Of a stretch of DNA of 55,970 bases, positions 27,652 to 38,100 are shown in pieces; the stretch's first letter is position 1, and every line of letters starts with the position of its first letter. The DNA is from Streptococcus equinus (lineage in GTDB: Bacteria; Bacillota; Bacilli; Lactobacillales; Streptococcaceae), in NCBI RefSeq assembly GCF_900104225.1, contig NZ_FNJK01000007.1, positions 1-55,970 on the forward strand, read 5' to 3'. A program made the translations under genes and the position numbers. Below the pieces are notes generated by a model that was not told where the DNA came from, did not search any database, and saw nothing but the letters and a program-made list of their open reading frames with translations.

Positions 27652-29373
27652 ATGAGAAGTGACATGATTAAGGTAGGTGTGGATAAAGCACCAGCCCGTG
27701 GTCTTCTTTATGCAACCGGGCAAGTAAAATCTGCTAAAGATATGCAAAAACCATTTATTGCAATTTGTAATTCATACATTGATATTGTTCCAGGACATGT
27801 TCATTTGCGTGAGTTGGCAGATGTCGCCAAGGAAGCTATCCGTGAAATGGGTGGTATTCCTTTTGAATTTAATACCATTGGTGTTGACGACGGAATTGCT
27901 ATGGGGCATATTGGAATGCGTTATAGTCTTCCATCACGTGAAATCATTGCGGATGCTGCTGAAACAGTTATCAATGCGCATTGGTTTGACGGTGTTTTCT
28001 ACATTCCTAACTGTGATAAAATTACGCCAGGTATGATTTTGGCAGCGCTTCGTACCAACGTTCCAGCTGTCTTTTGTTCAGGTGGTCCGATGAAAGGTGG
28101 CGTTGATATGACAGGTCACCAAGCAACGCTATCAAGTCTTTTTGAAGCTGTCGGAACTTATCAAGCCGGCGATATGTCTAAGAAAGAATTGAATTATTTG
28201 GAACAAAATGCCTGCCCAACATGTGGTTCATGTGCAGGTATGTTTACAGCCAATTCTATGAACTCTCTTATGGAAGTACTTGGTCTAGCTCTTCCAGGAA
28301 ATGGTACTGTACTTGCTGTTTCTGATCAACGTCGTGAGTTGGTACGTCAAGCAGCAAAACATTTGATGGACAACGTTAAAAATAATTTGCGTCCACGTGA
28401 TATTATCACTAAAGAAGCAATCGATGATGCCTTTGCTCTTGATATGGCAATGGGTGGTTCAACAAATACTGTTCTTCACACACTTGCTATTGCGCGTGAA
28501 GCTGGTATTGATTACAATTTGACAGATATTAACGAAATCGCTAAGAAGACACCATATCTTTCTAAAATTGCGCCATCAAGTGTTTACACAATGCATGATG
28601 TTCAAGAAGCTGGTGGTATTTCAGCAATCATCAACCAATTGATTAAAAAAGGTACAATCAAGGGTGATCGTATCACTGTAACTGGTAAAACATTGAAAGA
28701 AAATGTTGCAGGCGCTGAAATCAAGAATGAAGAAATCATTCATCCAATTGAAAGTCCTATTTCACCAGTAGGTGGTTTGTCTGTCCTTTACGGAAATATC
28801 GCTCAAGATGGTGCTGTTATTAAGGTTGGTGGGGTTGACCCGTCTGTTAAGACTTTCCGCGGTAAAGCTATCTGTTGCGATTCACAAGATGAAGCACTTG
28901 AATTGATTGATAATGGTACTGTTAAGAAAGGTCATGTTGTTGTTATTCGTTACGAAGGCCCTCAAGGTGGTCCAGGTATGCCAGAAATGCTTGCCCCAAC
29001 TTCTAAAATCGTTGGACGTGGGCTTGGTAAAGATGTTGCCTTGATTACTGATGGTCGTTTCTCAGGGGCTACTCGTGGTATTGCCATTGGTCACGTTTCA
29101 CCAGAAGCAGCAGAAGGTGGTAACATCGCCCTTATTGAAGACGGTGATGAAATCTATATTGATTTAACAAATCGTACAATTGATTTACTTGTGGATGATG
29201 CCACATTAGAAGAACGTCGTAAACATTTGAAACCATTTAAGTCAAAAATTTCAAGCGGTTGGTTACGTCGTTACACAGCTTTTGCGTCATCAGCTAACTT
29301 TGGTGGTTCAATGATGACTCAAGAAGAGTTTGAAGAACGTAAAGCGGAACGCGAAAGCCAAGAAAAAGAATAA
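27652..29373 (+). CDS. ilvD: Dihydroxy-acid dehydratase
   Basis: The 573-aa iron-sulfur enzyme dehydrates 2,3-dihydroxy acids to the keto acids of valine and isoleucine. Cluster cysteines are visible in [10 protein letters not shown] (near residue 122) and [18 protein letters not shown] (near 190). [11 protein letters not shown] and [20 protein letters not shown] near the C-terminus are family signatures. The ATG follows AGGAGA. It lies ahead of ilvB, separated by 130 bases with a weak hairpin, so the pathway genes may be partly uncoupled. Control is by the perfect CodY box upstream. The Fe-S requirement links it to the suf operon at 43 kb. Confidence 0.97.
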   Translation: MRSDMIKVGVDKAPARGLLYATGQVKSAKDMQKPFIAICNSYIDIVPGHVHLRELADVAKEAIREMGGIPFEFNTIGVDDGIAMGHIGMRYSLPSREIIADAAETVINAHWFDGVFYIPNCDKITPGMILAALRTNVPAVFCSGGPMKGGVDMTGHQATLSSLFEAVGTYQAGDMSKKELNYLEQNACPTCGSCAGMFTANSMNSLMEVLGLALPGNGTVLAVSDQRRELVRQAAKHLMDNVKNNLRPRDIITKEAIDDAFALDMAMGGSTNTVLHTLAIAREAGIDYNLTDINEIAKKTPYLSKIAPSSVYTMHDVQEAGGISAIINQLIKKGTIKGDRITVTGKTLKENVAGAEIKNEEIIHPIESPISPVGGLSVLYGNIAQDGAVIKVGGVDPSVKTFRGKAICCDSQDEALELIDNGTVKKGHVVVIRYEGPQGGPGMPEMLAPTSKIVGRGLGKDVALITDGRFSGATRGIAIGHVSPEAAEGGNIALIEDGDEIYIDLTNRTIDLLVDDATLEERRKHLKPFKSKISSGWLRRYTAFASSANFGGSMMTQEEFEERKAERESQEKE

Positions 29374-29387
29374 AGTAAATTATTTTT

Positions 29388-29430
29388 GAAAGTGTTCAAA
29401 TAATTGTTCACTTTCCCTTGCTTTATTTTT
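29388..29430 (+). terminator. Weak hairpin after ilvD
   Basis: GAAAGTG and CACTTTC enclose CAA/TTG inner pairs (29388-29415). A T-rich run follows only after eight bases. It may be a partial terminator or attenuator between ilvD and ilvB. Confidence 0.45.
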
Positions 29431-29476
29431 TTTAAATGTTATTATAGTAACAAGCTGTTAGAATTTTTAGATAATT
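29418..29476 (+). promoter_or_regulatory. ilvB promoter and CodY-like box
   Basis: TTGCTT (29418-29423) and TATTAT (29440-29445), with a 16-base spacer, form a possible promoter. AATTTTTAGATAATT (29462-29476) matches 13 of 15 CodY-box bases and lies downstream of the transcript start, where binding would act as a roadblock. Confidence 0.5.
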
Positions 29477-29503
29477 CGGAATTTACATGAAAAGGAGGAC
29501 TTT

Positions 29504-31207
29504 GTGAAACAGATTAGATTAAAAGAATCCAAGAATGGATCGGAATTGTTATTGGAAACCTTGGCTAGTCTGGGAATTGATACGATTTTCGGCTACCCGG
29601 GTGGAGCCGTTCTGCCACTTTATGACGCTATTTATAATTTTGATGGTATTCGCCATATTTTGGCACGTCATGAGCAAGGTGCCCTCCATGAAGCAGAAGG
29701 TTACGCAAAATCAACTGGTAAACTTGGTGTTGCCATTGTTACCAGCGGTCCTGGTGCAACTAATGCTATTACAGGTATTGCCGATGGTATGAGCGATAGC
29801 GTTCCGATGCTTATTTTCACTGGTCAGGTTGGTATGTCTGGTATTGGTAAAGATGCTTTCCAAGAAGCAGATATTATTGGTATTACAATGCCAATTACAA
29901 AATACAATTATCAGATTCGTGATGTTGCTGATGTTCCTCGAATTGTAACTGAGGCTGTTCACATTGCAACAACTGGACGACCTGGACCGGTCGTGATTGA
30001 TCTTCCGAAAAATATTTCGGCTGCCAAGACAACATTCTATCATGATCCAACGGTTAATCTTCCAAGTTATCAACCGACGTTAGAACCAAATGTCTTGCAG
30101 GTCAAGAAAATTTTGACTCAGTTGAAAAAAGCAAAACGTCCGCTAATCGTTGCCGGTGGTGGGGTCAATTATTCTGGAGCATCTGAAGAGTTGATTGCTT
30201 TTGCAGAACGTTATAATATCCCAGTTGTTTCAACATTGTTGAGCTTGGGAGTTATGCCAATTAATCATCCACTTTCTTTAGGAATGGGTGGTATGCATGG
30301 TTCGTATGCTTCTAATATGGCGTTGACGCAATGTGACTTCATGATCAACTTTGGATCGCGTTTTGCAGATCGCTTGACAGGTAATCCTAAGACATTTGCT
30401 AAAAAAGCAGTGGTTGCTCATGTGGATATTGATCCTGCGGAAATCGGAAAAGTCGTCAAGACACAAATTCCAATCGTTGGTGACGCCAAGCGTACATTAC
30501 AGATTCTTCTAGATGAAGATGAAGTTAAAACACGTCACGATGATTGGACAGAATCAGTTCTAGCTAATAAAGCAAAAGCTCCATTGAGTTATGATTTTGA
30601 TGAATCAGTGATTAAACCACAACATGCTATTGCAACGATTGGTAAAGTCACTGATGGTGATGCCATTGTCGTAACAGACGTTGGGCAACACCAAATGTGG
30701 GCAGCTCAATTTTATCCATATAAAAATGAGCGTCAACTGATTACATCTGGTGGTCTTGGAACAATGGGATTCGGTATCCCAGCAGCAATCGGTGCCAAGT
30801 TAGCTAACCCTGATAAAGAAGTTATTCTCTTTGTCGGTGATGGTGGTTTCCAAATGACCAACCAAGAATTGGCTTTGTTAAATGGTTATGGTGTTCCGAT
30901 TAAAGTGGTACTTATCAATAACCATTCACTTGGTATGGTTCGCCAATGGCAAGAATCATTTTACGATGAGCATCGCAGTGAGTCAACATTTGATGATGAA
31001 CCAAACTTCCAAATGATGGCAGAAGCTTATGGAATTGCTCACTACAAGTTCACTAATCCAAATACGTTGGAAGAGGATTTGAAAGTGATTACTGAGAATA
31101 AACCAATGTTAATTGAAGTAGCTATTTCAAATCGTGAACATGTTTATCCAATGGTTCCATCAGGTAAATCAAATAGTGAAATGTTGGGGGTGAAGTTTAA
31201 TGCGTAG
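29504..31207 (+). CDS. ilvB: Acetolactate synthase, large subunit
   Basis: The 567-aa ThDP enzyme condenses pyruvate with pyruvate or 2-ketobutyrate, the first common step of branched-chain amino-acid synthesis. FGYPGGAVLPLYD is the start signature, and the ThDP-activating Glu lies in RHEQGALHEAEGYA near residue 58. The ThDP-Mg motif GDGGFQMTNQELALLNGYGVPIKVVLINN spans about 445-475. It is the anabolic, FAD-binding type, given the IlvN partner. The start is GTG, preceded by AAAGGAGGA. It overlaps ilvN by eight bases. Confidence 0.97.
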   Translation: MKQIRLKESKNGSELLLETLASLGIDTIFGYPGGAVLPLYDAIYNFDGIRHILARHEQGALHEAEGYAKSTGKLGVAIVTSGPGATNAITGIADGMSDSVPMLIFTGQVGMSGIGKDAFQEADIIGITMPITKYNYQIRDVADVPRIVTEAVHIATTGRPGPVVIDLPKNISAAKTTFYHDPTVNLPSYQPTLEPNVLQVKKILTQLKKAKRPLIVAGGGVNYSGASEELIAFAERYNIPVVSTLLSLGVMPINHPLSLGMGGMHGSYASNMALTQCDFMINFGSRFADRLTGNPKTFAKKAVVAHVDIDPAEIGKVVKTQIPIVGDAKRTLQILLDEDEVKTRHDDWTESVLANKAKAPLSYDFDESVIKPQHAIATIGKVTDGDAIVVTDVGQHQMWAAQFYPYKNERQLITSGGLGTMGFGIPAAIGAKLANPDKEVILFVGDGGFQMTNQELALLNGYGVPIKVVLINNHSLGMVRQWQESFYDEHRSESTFDDEPNFQMMAEAYGIAHYKFTNPNTLEEDLKVITENKPMLIEVAISNREHVYPMVPSGKSNSEMLGVKFNA

Positions 31208-31685
31208 AATGTTGACAGCTAAGCTTCAAAATTCAACAGGTGTTCTTAACCGATTCACTGGAGTCCTGTCACGCCGACAGGTTAACATCGAGTCTATATC
31301 GGTTGGACATACCATGGAACCAAATGTTTCTCGCATCACTATTATTATTGATGTTGAGAATTTGGAAGAAGTCGAGCAAATCATTAAACAATTAAATCGT
31401 TTGATTGATGTGCTTCGAGTTCGTGATATTACGGACATTCCACATTTGGAACGTGAAGTGATTCTAGTTAAGGTTACAGCACCAACTAGCAAACGTGCTG
31501 AGATATTAGCCGTTATTCAACCTTTCCGCGCTAGTGTTGTTGACGTTGCGCCTAAATCAATTACGATTCAGGTGACTGGTGATGGAGATAAGATTGAAGC
31601 TTTGCTTCGTGTCGTTAAACCTTATGGTATTCAAAATCTTGCTCGCACAGGTGCGACAGGATTCTCAAGAGATTTATCTTGTTAA
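31200..31685 (+). CDS. ilvN: Acetolactate synthase, regulatory subunit
   Basis: The 161-aa subunit binds valine and activates IlvB. The N-terminal ACT domain (MRRMLTAKLQNSTGVLNRFTGVLSRRQVNIESISVG) is followed by the C-terminal IlvN domain (about 75-161, ending ARTGATGFSRDLSC). It overlaps the ilvB 3' end, giving translational coupling that fits equimolar subunits. Confidence 0.96.
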   Translation: MRRMLTAKLQNSTGVLNRFTGVLSRRQVNIESISVGHTMEPNVSRITIIIDVENLEEVEQIIKQLNRLIDVLRVRDITDIPHLEREVILVKVTAPTSKRAEILAVIQPFRASVVDVAPKSITIQVTGDGDKIEALLRVVKPYGIQNLARTGATGFSRDLSC

Positions 31686-31727
31686 AACATTTAATTTAGT
31701 TAACATTTGCCTTACTCGGGCAGTTAA

Positions 31728-32777
<1,050 letters not shown>

Positions 32778-32803
32778 TTTTTGAAGAAAGTCTATTTATA
32801 AAA

Positions 32804-32829
32804 GGCCGATGTTAGTCATCGGTTTTTTA
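32804..32829 (+). terminator. Terminator between ilvC and ilvA
   Basis: CCGATG/CATCGG around TTAGT, followed by six T. Full ilvA expression would need read-through or a local promoter. Confidence 0.9.
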
Positions 32830-32884
32830 TCTATTAATAAGCAAATTGTCATATAAAATATTTAGATATTAGAAGAGGTAGTTT

Positions 32885-34135
32885 ATGATCTTAGCTAAGG
32901 ATGTTGTTGACGCCTATGACGTCTTGAAAGATGTTGTTGAGCGTACACCCCTAGATTTTGACCGTTATTTGTCGGAAAAATATGGTGCAACTGTTTATCT
33001 TAAACGTGAAAATATGCAGAAAGTGCGTTCTTTTAAAATTCGTGGCGCTTATTATGCTATTCACCAATTATCAGATGAAGATAAGAAACGTGGTGTTGTT
33101 TGTGCTTCTGCCGGAAATCATGCTCAAGGTGTTGCCTTCACCTGTCACGAAATGAAGATTCCAGCAACAATTTTCATGCCTGTAACAACTCCCCAACAAA
33201 AAATTGGGCAAGTTAAGTTCTTTGGCGGTCCTTATGTGACAATTAAATTGGTTGGAGATACTTTTGATGCTTCAGCACAAGCAGCTCAAGAATTTACAAA
33301 ATCTGAAGGAATGACCTTTATTGATCCTTTTGATGATGATAATGTTCAAGCAGGTCAAGGAACTGTAGCCTACGAGATTTATGAACAAGCTCAAGAAGAA
33401 GGGGTTACTTTTGATCAAATCTTTGTTCCAGTCGGTGGTGGTGGTTTGATTTCTGGTGTAGCCACTTATATCAAAGATGTTGCTCCTGAGATTGAAGTCG
33501 TTGGTGTGGAAGCGTCAGGAGCTCGCAGTATGCGTGCTGCATTTGATAAAGGCCATCCCGTGAAACTAGAAGAGATTGATAAATTTGCTGATGGTATTGC
33601 TGTTCAAAAAGTTGGTGAGAAAACTTTTGAAGTTGCCCGTAAATATGTTGATAAATTAGTTGGTGTTGATGAAGGTCTGATTTCTGAAACACTTATTGAT
33701 ATGTATTCAAAACAAGGTATCATTGCCGAACCAGCAGGAGCATCTTCTATTGCAGCTCTTGAAGTCATGAAGGATGACATCAAAGGTAAAACAGTTGTAT
33801 GTATTATTTCTGGTGGGAATAACGATATCAACCGTATGCAAGAAATGGAAGAACGTGCTCTTATTTATGATGGGGTGAAACACTATTTTGTGGTTAATTT
33901 CCCACAACGTCCAGGAGCACTTCGTGAATTTGTAAATAACATTCTTGGTCCAAATGATGATATTACTCGTTTTGAATATATCAAACGTGCTAATAAAGGA
34001 ACTGGTCCAGTTCTCATTGGGATTACTTTAGGGGATAAGAATGATTATAATGATTTTATTGATCGTCTGTCAGGTTTTGATCCTTCATACATCAATTTGC
34101 ACGGAAATGAAAGCCTCTATAATTTGTTAGTTTGA
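32885..34135 (+). CDS. ilvA: Threonine dehydratase (deaminase)
   Basis: The 416-aa PLP enzyme makes 2-ketobutyrate from threonine, committing carbon to isoleucine. The PLP lysine lies in VRSFKIRGAYYA (near residue 55), and the phosphate-binding loop is VGGGGLISG near 185. The C-terminal part (about 330-416: HYFVVNFPQRPGALREFVNNILGPNDDITRFEYIKR) is a single ACT-like regulatory domain, as in the Bacillus IlvA type, so isoleucine feedback is likely. The ATG has AGAGGTAG six bases upstream. A strong terminator separates it from ilvC, and I could not define a convincing promoter of its own. Confidence 0.95.
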   Translation: MILAKDVVDAYDVLKDVVERTPLDFDRYLSEKYGATVYLKRENMQKVRSFKIRGAYYAIHQLSDEDKKRGVVCASAGNHAQGVAFTCHEMKIPATIFMPVTTPQQKIGQVKFFGGPYVTIKLVGDTFDASAQAAQEFTKSEGMTFIDPFDDDNVQAGQGTVAYEIYEQAQEEGVTFDQIFVPVGGGGLISGVATYIKDVAPEIEVVGVEASGARSMRAAFDKGHPVKLEEIDKFADGIAVQKVGEKTFEVARKYVDKLVGVDEGLISETLIDMYSKQGIIAEPAGASSIAALEVMKDDIKGKTVVCIISGGNNDINRMQEMEERALIYDGVKHYFVVNFPQRPGALREFVNNILGPNDDITRFEYIKRANKGTGPVLIGITLGDKNDYNDFIDRLSGFDPSYINLHGNESLYNLLV

Positions 34136-34186
34136 TGAAAAAATAAACTTCTGTTCTCTCTTAAAATTATTATTATATTGACAAGT

Positions 34187-34222
34187 AAACCTAGTTGAAC
34201 TTTCCGGTTTAACTAGGTTTTT
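34187..34222 (+). terminator. Terminator after ilvA
   Basis: AAACCTAGTT and AACTAGGTTT form the stem, extended by inner GAAC/GGTTT pairs, with a short T tail. Confidence 0.88.
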
Positions 34223-34235
34223 ATGTGGATTTTCC

Positions 34236-34263
34236 TTGACTTTTTGAGAAAATAAAATATAAT
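34236..34263 (+). promoter_or_regulatory. Promoter of small-ORF/SPFH unit
   Basis: TTGACT (34236-34241) and TATAAT (34258-34263) with a 16-base spacer. The transcript would start about 20 bases before the small ORF. Confidence 0.85.
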
Positions 34264-34286
34264 TGTATTAACCAAAAGGTACAAAA

Positions 34287-34391
34287 GTGGAGGTTTGGTA
34301 TTTAGGCCTTGTTTTATTATTTTTTGTGCCTTTACAGCAATTAGTTGTGACTAGATGTCTAGAAAAAAGAAATAGTTTCAAAGGAGAATAA
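34287..34391 (+). CDS. Small membrane protein coupled to SPFH gene
   Basis: A GTG-started frame of 34 codons encodes VEVWYLGLVLLFFVPLQQLV and then VTRCLEKRNSFKGE, i.e. a hydrophobic segment of about 17 residues followed by a basic tail, as in single-pass membrane peptides. AAAAGG lies seven bases before the GTG. Its last codons (AAA GGA GAA TAA) contain the ribosome-binding site of the SPFH gene, and the stop is two bases before that ATG. This is the layout of translational coupling, and the promoter upstream makes it the first gene of the unit. I do not recognise a family. A chance frame over a leader is the alternative. Confidence 0.5.
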   Translation: MEVWYLGLVLLFFVPLQQLVVTRCLEKRNSFKGE

Positions 34392-34393
34392 TT

Positions 34394-35278
34394 ATGTTTT
34401 TAATTGTTATTGCAATTCTTATCTTGCTTGTTTTAGGTGTGATTGCAAGTACACTTTACGTTGTTCGTCAACAAACTGTGGTTATTATTGAACGTTTTGG
34501 GAAATATCAAACGACTTCTGGCAGTGGTATTCATGTTCGCCTGCCATTCGGCATTGATAAGATTGCTGCTCGTATTCAATTGCGTCTTTTACAATCTGAA
34601 ATTGTGGTAGAAACTAAAACAAAAGATAACGTTTTTGTCACTTTGAATGTAGCTACCCAATATCGTGTTAACGAACAAAATGTTACGGATGCTTACTACA
34701 AACTTATGCGTCCTGAAGCTCAAATAAAATCATACATCGAAGATGCTCTTCGTTCATCAGTTCCAAAATTGACTTTGGATGAATTGTTTGAGAAAAAAGA
34801 TGAAATTGCCCTTGAAGTGCAACATCAAGTAGCTGAAGAAATGTCTACTTATGGTTATATCATTGTGAAAACATTGATTACTAAAGTTGAGCCTGATGCT
34901 GAAGTTAAACAATCGATGAATGAAATTAATGCGGCACAACGTAAACGTGTTGCCGCTCAAGAATTGGCTAATGCAGATAAAATTAAAATTGTAACTGCTG
35001 CGGAAGCCGAAGCAGAAAAAAATCGTCTTCATGGTGTTGGTATTGCTCAACAACGTAAAGCCATTGTTGATGGCCTCGCTGAATCTATTCAAGAATTAAA
35101 AGATGCAAATGTTGGTATGACAGAAGAACAAATTATGTCTATCCTGTTGACTAACCAATATCTTGATACTTTGAATACTTTTGCAGCTAAAGGTAATCAA
35201 ACACTCTTCTTGCCAAATCACCCAGAAGGTATTGAAGATATTCGCACACAAATTTTGTCATCATTGAAAACTAAATAA
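34394..35278 (+). CDS. SPFH-domain (stomatin-like) membrane protein
   Basis: The 294-aa protein has an N-terminal membrane segment (residues 2-24) and an SPFH/band 7 domain (about 25-190: VVRQQTVVIIERFGKYQTTSGSGIHVRLPFGIDKIAARI, then VNEQNVTDAYYKL). A helical coiled region rich in Ala and Glu follows (AAQRKRVAAQELANADKIKIVTAAEAEAEKNRLHG), and the end is FLPNHPEGIEDIRTQILSSLKTK. Such proteins oligomerise on membranes and organise microdomains or proteases, and this one is close to the HflC/QmcA type. The ATG is served by AAAGGAGAA, which lies inside the upstream small ORF. A very strong terminator follows. Confidence 0.9.
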   Translation: MFLIVIAILILLVLGVIASTLYVVRQQTVVIIERFGKYQTTSGSGIHVRLPFGIDKIAARIQLRLLQSEIVVETKTKDNVFVTLNVATQYRVNEQNVTDAYYKLMRPEAQIKSYIEDALRSSVPKLTLDELFEKKDEIALEVQHQVAEEMSTYGYIIVKTLITKVEPDAEVKQSMNEINAAQRKRVAAQELANADKIKIVTAAEAEAEKNRLHGVGIAQQRKAIVDGLAESIQELKDANVGMTEEQIMSILLTNQYLDTLNTFAAKGNQTLFLPNHPEGIEDIRTQILSSLKTK

Positions 35279-35280
35279 TA

Positions 35281-35327
35281 AAAAAGTCCCTATTGCAGAC
35301 GGAAGGAATTGCAATAGGGACTTTTTT
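35281..35327 (+). terminator. Terminator after SPFH gene
   Basis: AAAAAGTCCCTATTGC and GCAATAGGGACTTTTTT pair perfectly over 16 bases around a 14-base loop. Because both flanks are A/T runs, it can also end the small minus-strand gene that converges on it. Confidence 0.95.
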
Positions 35328-35357
35328 GTCTGGTAATGTTAGGTATTGAAATAGGAG

Positions 35358-35477
35358 TTAAATGTTTCTTTTATACCGTTTATATTCATGGATTATTTTC
35401 AGAGCACGTTTCCGTGTTTTGATATTGGGACTTTTAAGTCTGCGATAAGCAGATGCTAAATCTGTTCTTTCAGCCAT
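35358..35477 (-). CDS. 39-aa basic protein, possible metal-homeostasis peptide
   Basis: A complete small gene reads MAERTDLASAYRRLKSPNIK followed by TRKRALKIIHEYKRYKRNI: 39 residues, strongly basic, with no Cys and no membrane segment. A consensus AAGGAGG lies six bases before the ATG. The sequence resembles short streptococcal proteins annotated 'putative metal homeostasis protein', a recollection I cannot verify here. It has its own extended -10 promoter (TGCTATACT on the minus strand, about 35521-35529), whose -35 lies in a palindrome resembling the zinc-repressor AdcR site. It is monocistronic between two terminators. Confidence 0.72.
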   Translation of the reverse strand: MAERTDLASAYRRLKSPNIKTRKRALKIIHEYKRYKRNI

Positions 35478-35528
35478 ATCAACCTCCTTAAAATTAGATT
35501 ATTAACGTTAACAATGAGTAGTATAGCA

Positions 35529-35556
35529 CAAAATACTTAACCGGTAAAGTATTTTG
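35529..35556 (-). promoter_or_regulatory. 28-bp palindromic operator, AdcR-like core
   Basis: CAAAATACTT and AAGTATTTTG flank the core AACCGGTA with only one mismatched pair in 28 bases. Within it TTAACCGGTAAA (35537-35548) matches the AdcR consensus TTAACYRGTTAA at 11 of 12 positions. It overlaps the -35 region of the 39-aa gene, as a repressor site would. Zinc control is inference from this match. Confidence 0.6.
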
Positions 35557-35577
35557 CGTATTCTAAGCTAATGTATT

Positions 35578-35601
35578 GATATTTTGATATTTTGATATTT
35601 T
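35578..35601. repeat. Three tandem GATATTTT copies
   Basis: The 8-base unit GATATTTT occurs three times without gaps in an AT-rich spacer between the 39-aa gene promoter and the glnQ terminator. This is probably replication slippage. Confidence 0.85.
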
Positions 35602-35606
35602 GGCTC

Positions 35607-35650
35607 AAAAAAAACAACCTTCTAAGATAGATATAGAAGATTGTTTTTAA
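35607..35650 (-). terminator. Terminator after glnQ-type operon
   Basis: AAACAACCTTCTA pairs with TAGAAGATTGTTT (one wobble or mismatch), with A and T runs on both sides. It ends the minus-strand transporter operon. Confidence 0.85.
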
Positions 35651-35652
35651 CA

Positions 35653-36393
35653 TTATTTCAAGAAGCGTTGTAAGAAAACTTTTGTACGCTCTTGTTGAGG
35701 ATTTTCAAAGATTTGTTCAGGTGTACCTTCTTCAGCGATAACACCTTTATCCATGAAGATGACGCGGTCTGAGACTTCTTTGGCAAATTCCATTTCGTGA
35801 GTAACGATAATCATTGTCAAACCTGATTTAGCAAGATCTTGCATTGTTTTAAGAACTTCACCAACCATTTCTGGGTCAAGTGCTGAAGTTGGTTCGTCAA
35901 AGAGCATTGCTTCAGGGTTAACTGACAAGGCACGGGCAATAGCCACACGTTGTTTTTGACCACCAGAAAGTTGTTTTGGTTTTGCTTTCCAGTATTGTTC
36001 TGTCATTCCAACTTTTGTGAGGTTTTCTTTTGCAATGGCTTCTGCTTCACTGCGAGAACGTTTTAGAACGGTTGTTTGAGCAACTATAGCATTTTCCAAA
36101 ACATTTAAGTTTTCAAAAAGATTGAATGATTGGAAAACCATTCCAAGTTTTTCACGGTATTCTGTCAAGTTGTAGTTTTTTTCGAGAACGTTTTGACCGT
36201 GAAAGAGGATTTCACCAGCAGTTGGTTCTTCTAAAAGGTTAATAGAACGAAGAAATGTTGATTTTCCTGAACCTGATGAACCAATAATTGAAATAACCTC
36301 ACCTTTTTTAACTGAAAGTGAAATATCTTTAAGGACTTCATTTTGTCCGTAAGATTTTTTCAAATGTTTAATATCAATAATAGCTTGTGACAT
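35653..36393 (-). CDS. glnQ: Amino-acid ABC transporter ATP-binding protein (GlnQ type)
   Basis: The 246-aa ATPase powers a polar amino-acid (probably glutamine/glutamate) importer. It has Walker [10 protein letters not shown] (residues ~38-46), the Q-loop [18 protein letters not shown], signature [15 protein letters not shown] near 145, Walker [14 protein letters not shown] near 165, and the switch His in [10 protein letters not shown]. The ATG overlaps the stop of the fused permease/binding-protein gene (TAATG), so the two form one coupled unit. The exact substrate is not determinable from the ATPase. Confidence 0.94.
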   Translation of the reverse strand: MSQAIIDIKHLKKSYGQNEVLKDISLSVKKGEVISIIGSSGSGKSTFLRSINLLEEPTAGEILFHGQNVLEKNYNLTEYREKLGMVFQSFNLFENLNVLENAIVAQTTVLKRSRSEAEAIAKENLTKVGMTEQYWKAKPKQLSGGQKQRVAIARALSVNPEAMLFDEPTSALDPEMVGEVLKTMQDLAKSGLTMIIVTHEMEFAKEVSDRVIFMDKGVIAEEGTPEQIFENPQQERTKVFLQRFLK

Positions 36394-37964
36394 TATTTCA
36401 CCTCTTTCGTTTGGTTTTGGTTAGCACCAGTTGTGTAAGTGTCAGCATCGAAGCGTCGTTCAATAAAGCGTAGGATGCGTGTCACTGTGAAGGTGAGAAC
36501 AAAGTAGATAATCGCGATAATAGTAAATGTTTGGAAGTATTGATATGTTTGTGTTGCGACGGTATTACCTGAGAAGTAAAGTTCGACAACTGAGATAACA
36601 TTCAATACTGAAGTATCTTTGATGTTGATGACAAATTCGTTACCTGTTGCTGGCAAGATGTTGCGAACAACTTGAGGAAGAACGATTTTGCGCATTGTTT
36701 GACCATGAGTAAATCCAAGTGCTGTAGCTGCTTCAAATTGACCTTTATCAACAGCGAAGATACCACCACGAACGATTTCACTCATGTAAGCACCAGTGTT
36801 GATTGAAACGATAAAGATAGCAGCTAGTGTACGGTCGATTGAGATACCAAATGCTTGAGCAGTACCATAATAGATAACCATTGCTTGTACGATCATCGGA
36901 GTACCACGGAAGATTTCAATATAAACGCTAAGCAACCAGCCAAAAGCTTTTTGAAGTCCAGCAAGAACTTTGTTTGTAGCTTTTGGAGCTGTGCGGTAAA
37001 CACCAATCAATAGACCGATGAAAAGACCAACAACTGTACCAATAATAGAGATGAGAAGTGTAACCCCTGCACCACGTAGGAATTGGTTCCAGTTTTTCTT
37101 GAAGATTCCCCACATGTCAGTAAAGAAATTACTCTTTTGATCTTTTTCAGTTTTATCAGCTGGTTGTTTCTCAATCATGTCATCCATGAGTTGGAGGCGA
37201 TCATTTTCAGAGATGCCAGCTAAAACAGCATTAACTTTTGCCAATGTTTCTGTATCATCTTTACGAAGACCGACAGCAATAGCAGTGTCTGCTTTAGATG
37301 TTGCAAATCCTTTGCCTTCTTCAAAGGCAATCATCTTGAAGTCACTGTTAGCATTTTCAGCAGAGATAGCATCAGGACGTTCAGAAACGTAACCATCAAT
37401 GATACCAGATTCAAGTGCTTGACGCATTTGATTGAAGTCACCCATAGCAGTTTCTTTTGAAACATCTTTGATTTGGTCAATCAAGTTGTAAAGGTAGACA
37501 CCTTGCTGAGAAGTTAATTTTGCACCTGCAAAATCTTTTAATGAGGTCGCTTGTGCAAAATCACCTTTTTTAGAAACAACGATAACTGGGTAGCTTGTAT
37601 AGTAACTATCTGAGAATGCAATTTCTTTCTTACGTTCAGCCGTAGGACTCATTCCGGCAGCAATCATGTCAATCTTTCCGGAAGTAAGTGCTGGAATCAA
37701 TCCTGTCCAAGTAGTTTTGACAACGAGGAGTTCCTTGCCTAAGCTATCTGCTATTTTCTTAGCTATTTGGACATCGTATCCGTTAGCGTACTGGCTAGTT
37801 CCTTCGATAGGAACAGCTCCATTAGAATCATCATCTTGTGTCCAGTTAAATGGGGCATAGGCTGCTTCCATACCGACACGAAGATATTCGTCAGCGTTTG
37901 CACTAGTCATTCCTCCAAAGAGAAGAAGAAGGCCTGCAAAACAACTTAAAAGTAACTTTTTCAT
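36393..37964 (-). CDS. Fused substrate-binding/permease protein of amino-acid ABC transporter
   Basis: The 523-aa protein joins two functions. A signal peptide (residues 1-24) leads to a type 3 solute-binding domain (about 25-270: [44 protein letters not shown]). From about 290 a HisMQ-type permease follows, with several membrane helices and the loop [25 protein letters not shown] [12 protein letters not shown] contacting the ATPase. This GlnPH-type fusion, with the receptor tethered to the pore, is normal in streptococci and lactococci. AGGAGT precedes the ATG. It is co-transcribed with glnQ. Confidence 0.93.
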   Translation of the reverse strand: MKKLLLSCFAGLLLLFGGMTSANADEYLRVGMEAAYAPFNWTQDDDSNGAVPIEGTSQYANGYDVQIAKKIADSLGKELLVVKTTWTGLIPALTSGKIDMIAAGMSPTAERKKEIAFSDSYYTSYPVIVVSKKGDFAQATSLKDFAGAKLTSQQGVYLYNLIDQIKDVSKETAMGDFNQMRQALESGIIDGYVSERPDAISAENANSDFKMIAFEEGKGFATSKADTAIAVGLRKDDTETLAKVNAVLAGISENDRLQLMDDMIEKQPADKTEKDQKSNFFTDMWGIFKKNWNQFLRGAGVTLLISIIGTVVGLFIGLLIGVYRTAPKATNKVLAGLQKAFGWLLSVYIEIFRGTPMIVQAMVIYYGTAQAFGISIDRTLAAIFIVSINTGAYMSEIVRGGIFAVDKGQFEAATALGFTHGQTMRKIVLPQVVRNILPATGNEFVINIKDTSVLNVISVVELYFSGNTVATQTYQYFQTFTIIAIIYFVLTFTVTRILRFIERRFDADTYTTGANQNQTKEVK

Positions 37965-38100
37965 TTAAGACTCCTGTCTATTCTTGTACCTTACTATTTT
38001 ACAGGAAAAGGGGGCTGATTTCAACACGATACGCCTAAAAATAGAATATTTATACAACAGATTATGATAAAATAAGAGGTGAAGAAAGGAGTAGGAGATC

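Noticed and set aside
35502..35511. TTAACGTTAA as a second AdcR site
   Set aside because: The half-sites lack the two-base centre of TTAACYRGTTAA, so the spacing is wrong. It may be only a chance palindrome.
35578..35601. CRISPR-like repeats
   Set aside because: Three adjacent 8-base units without spacers are slippage repeats. No CRISPR array exists in the window.
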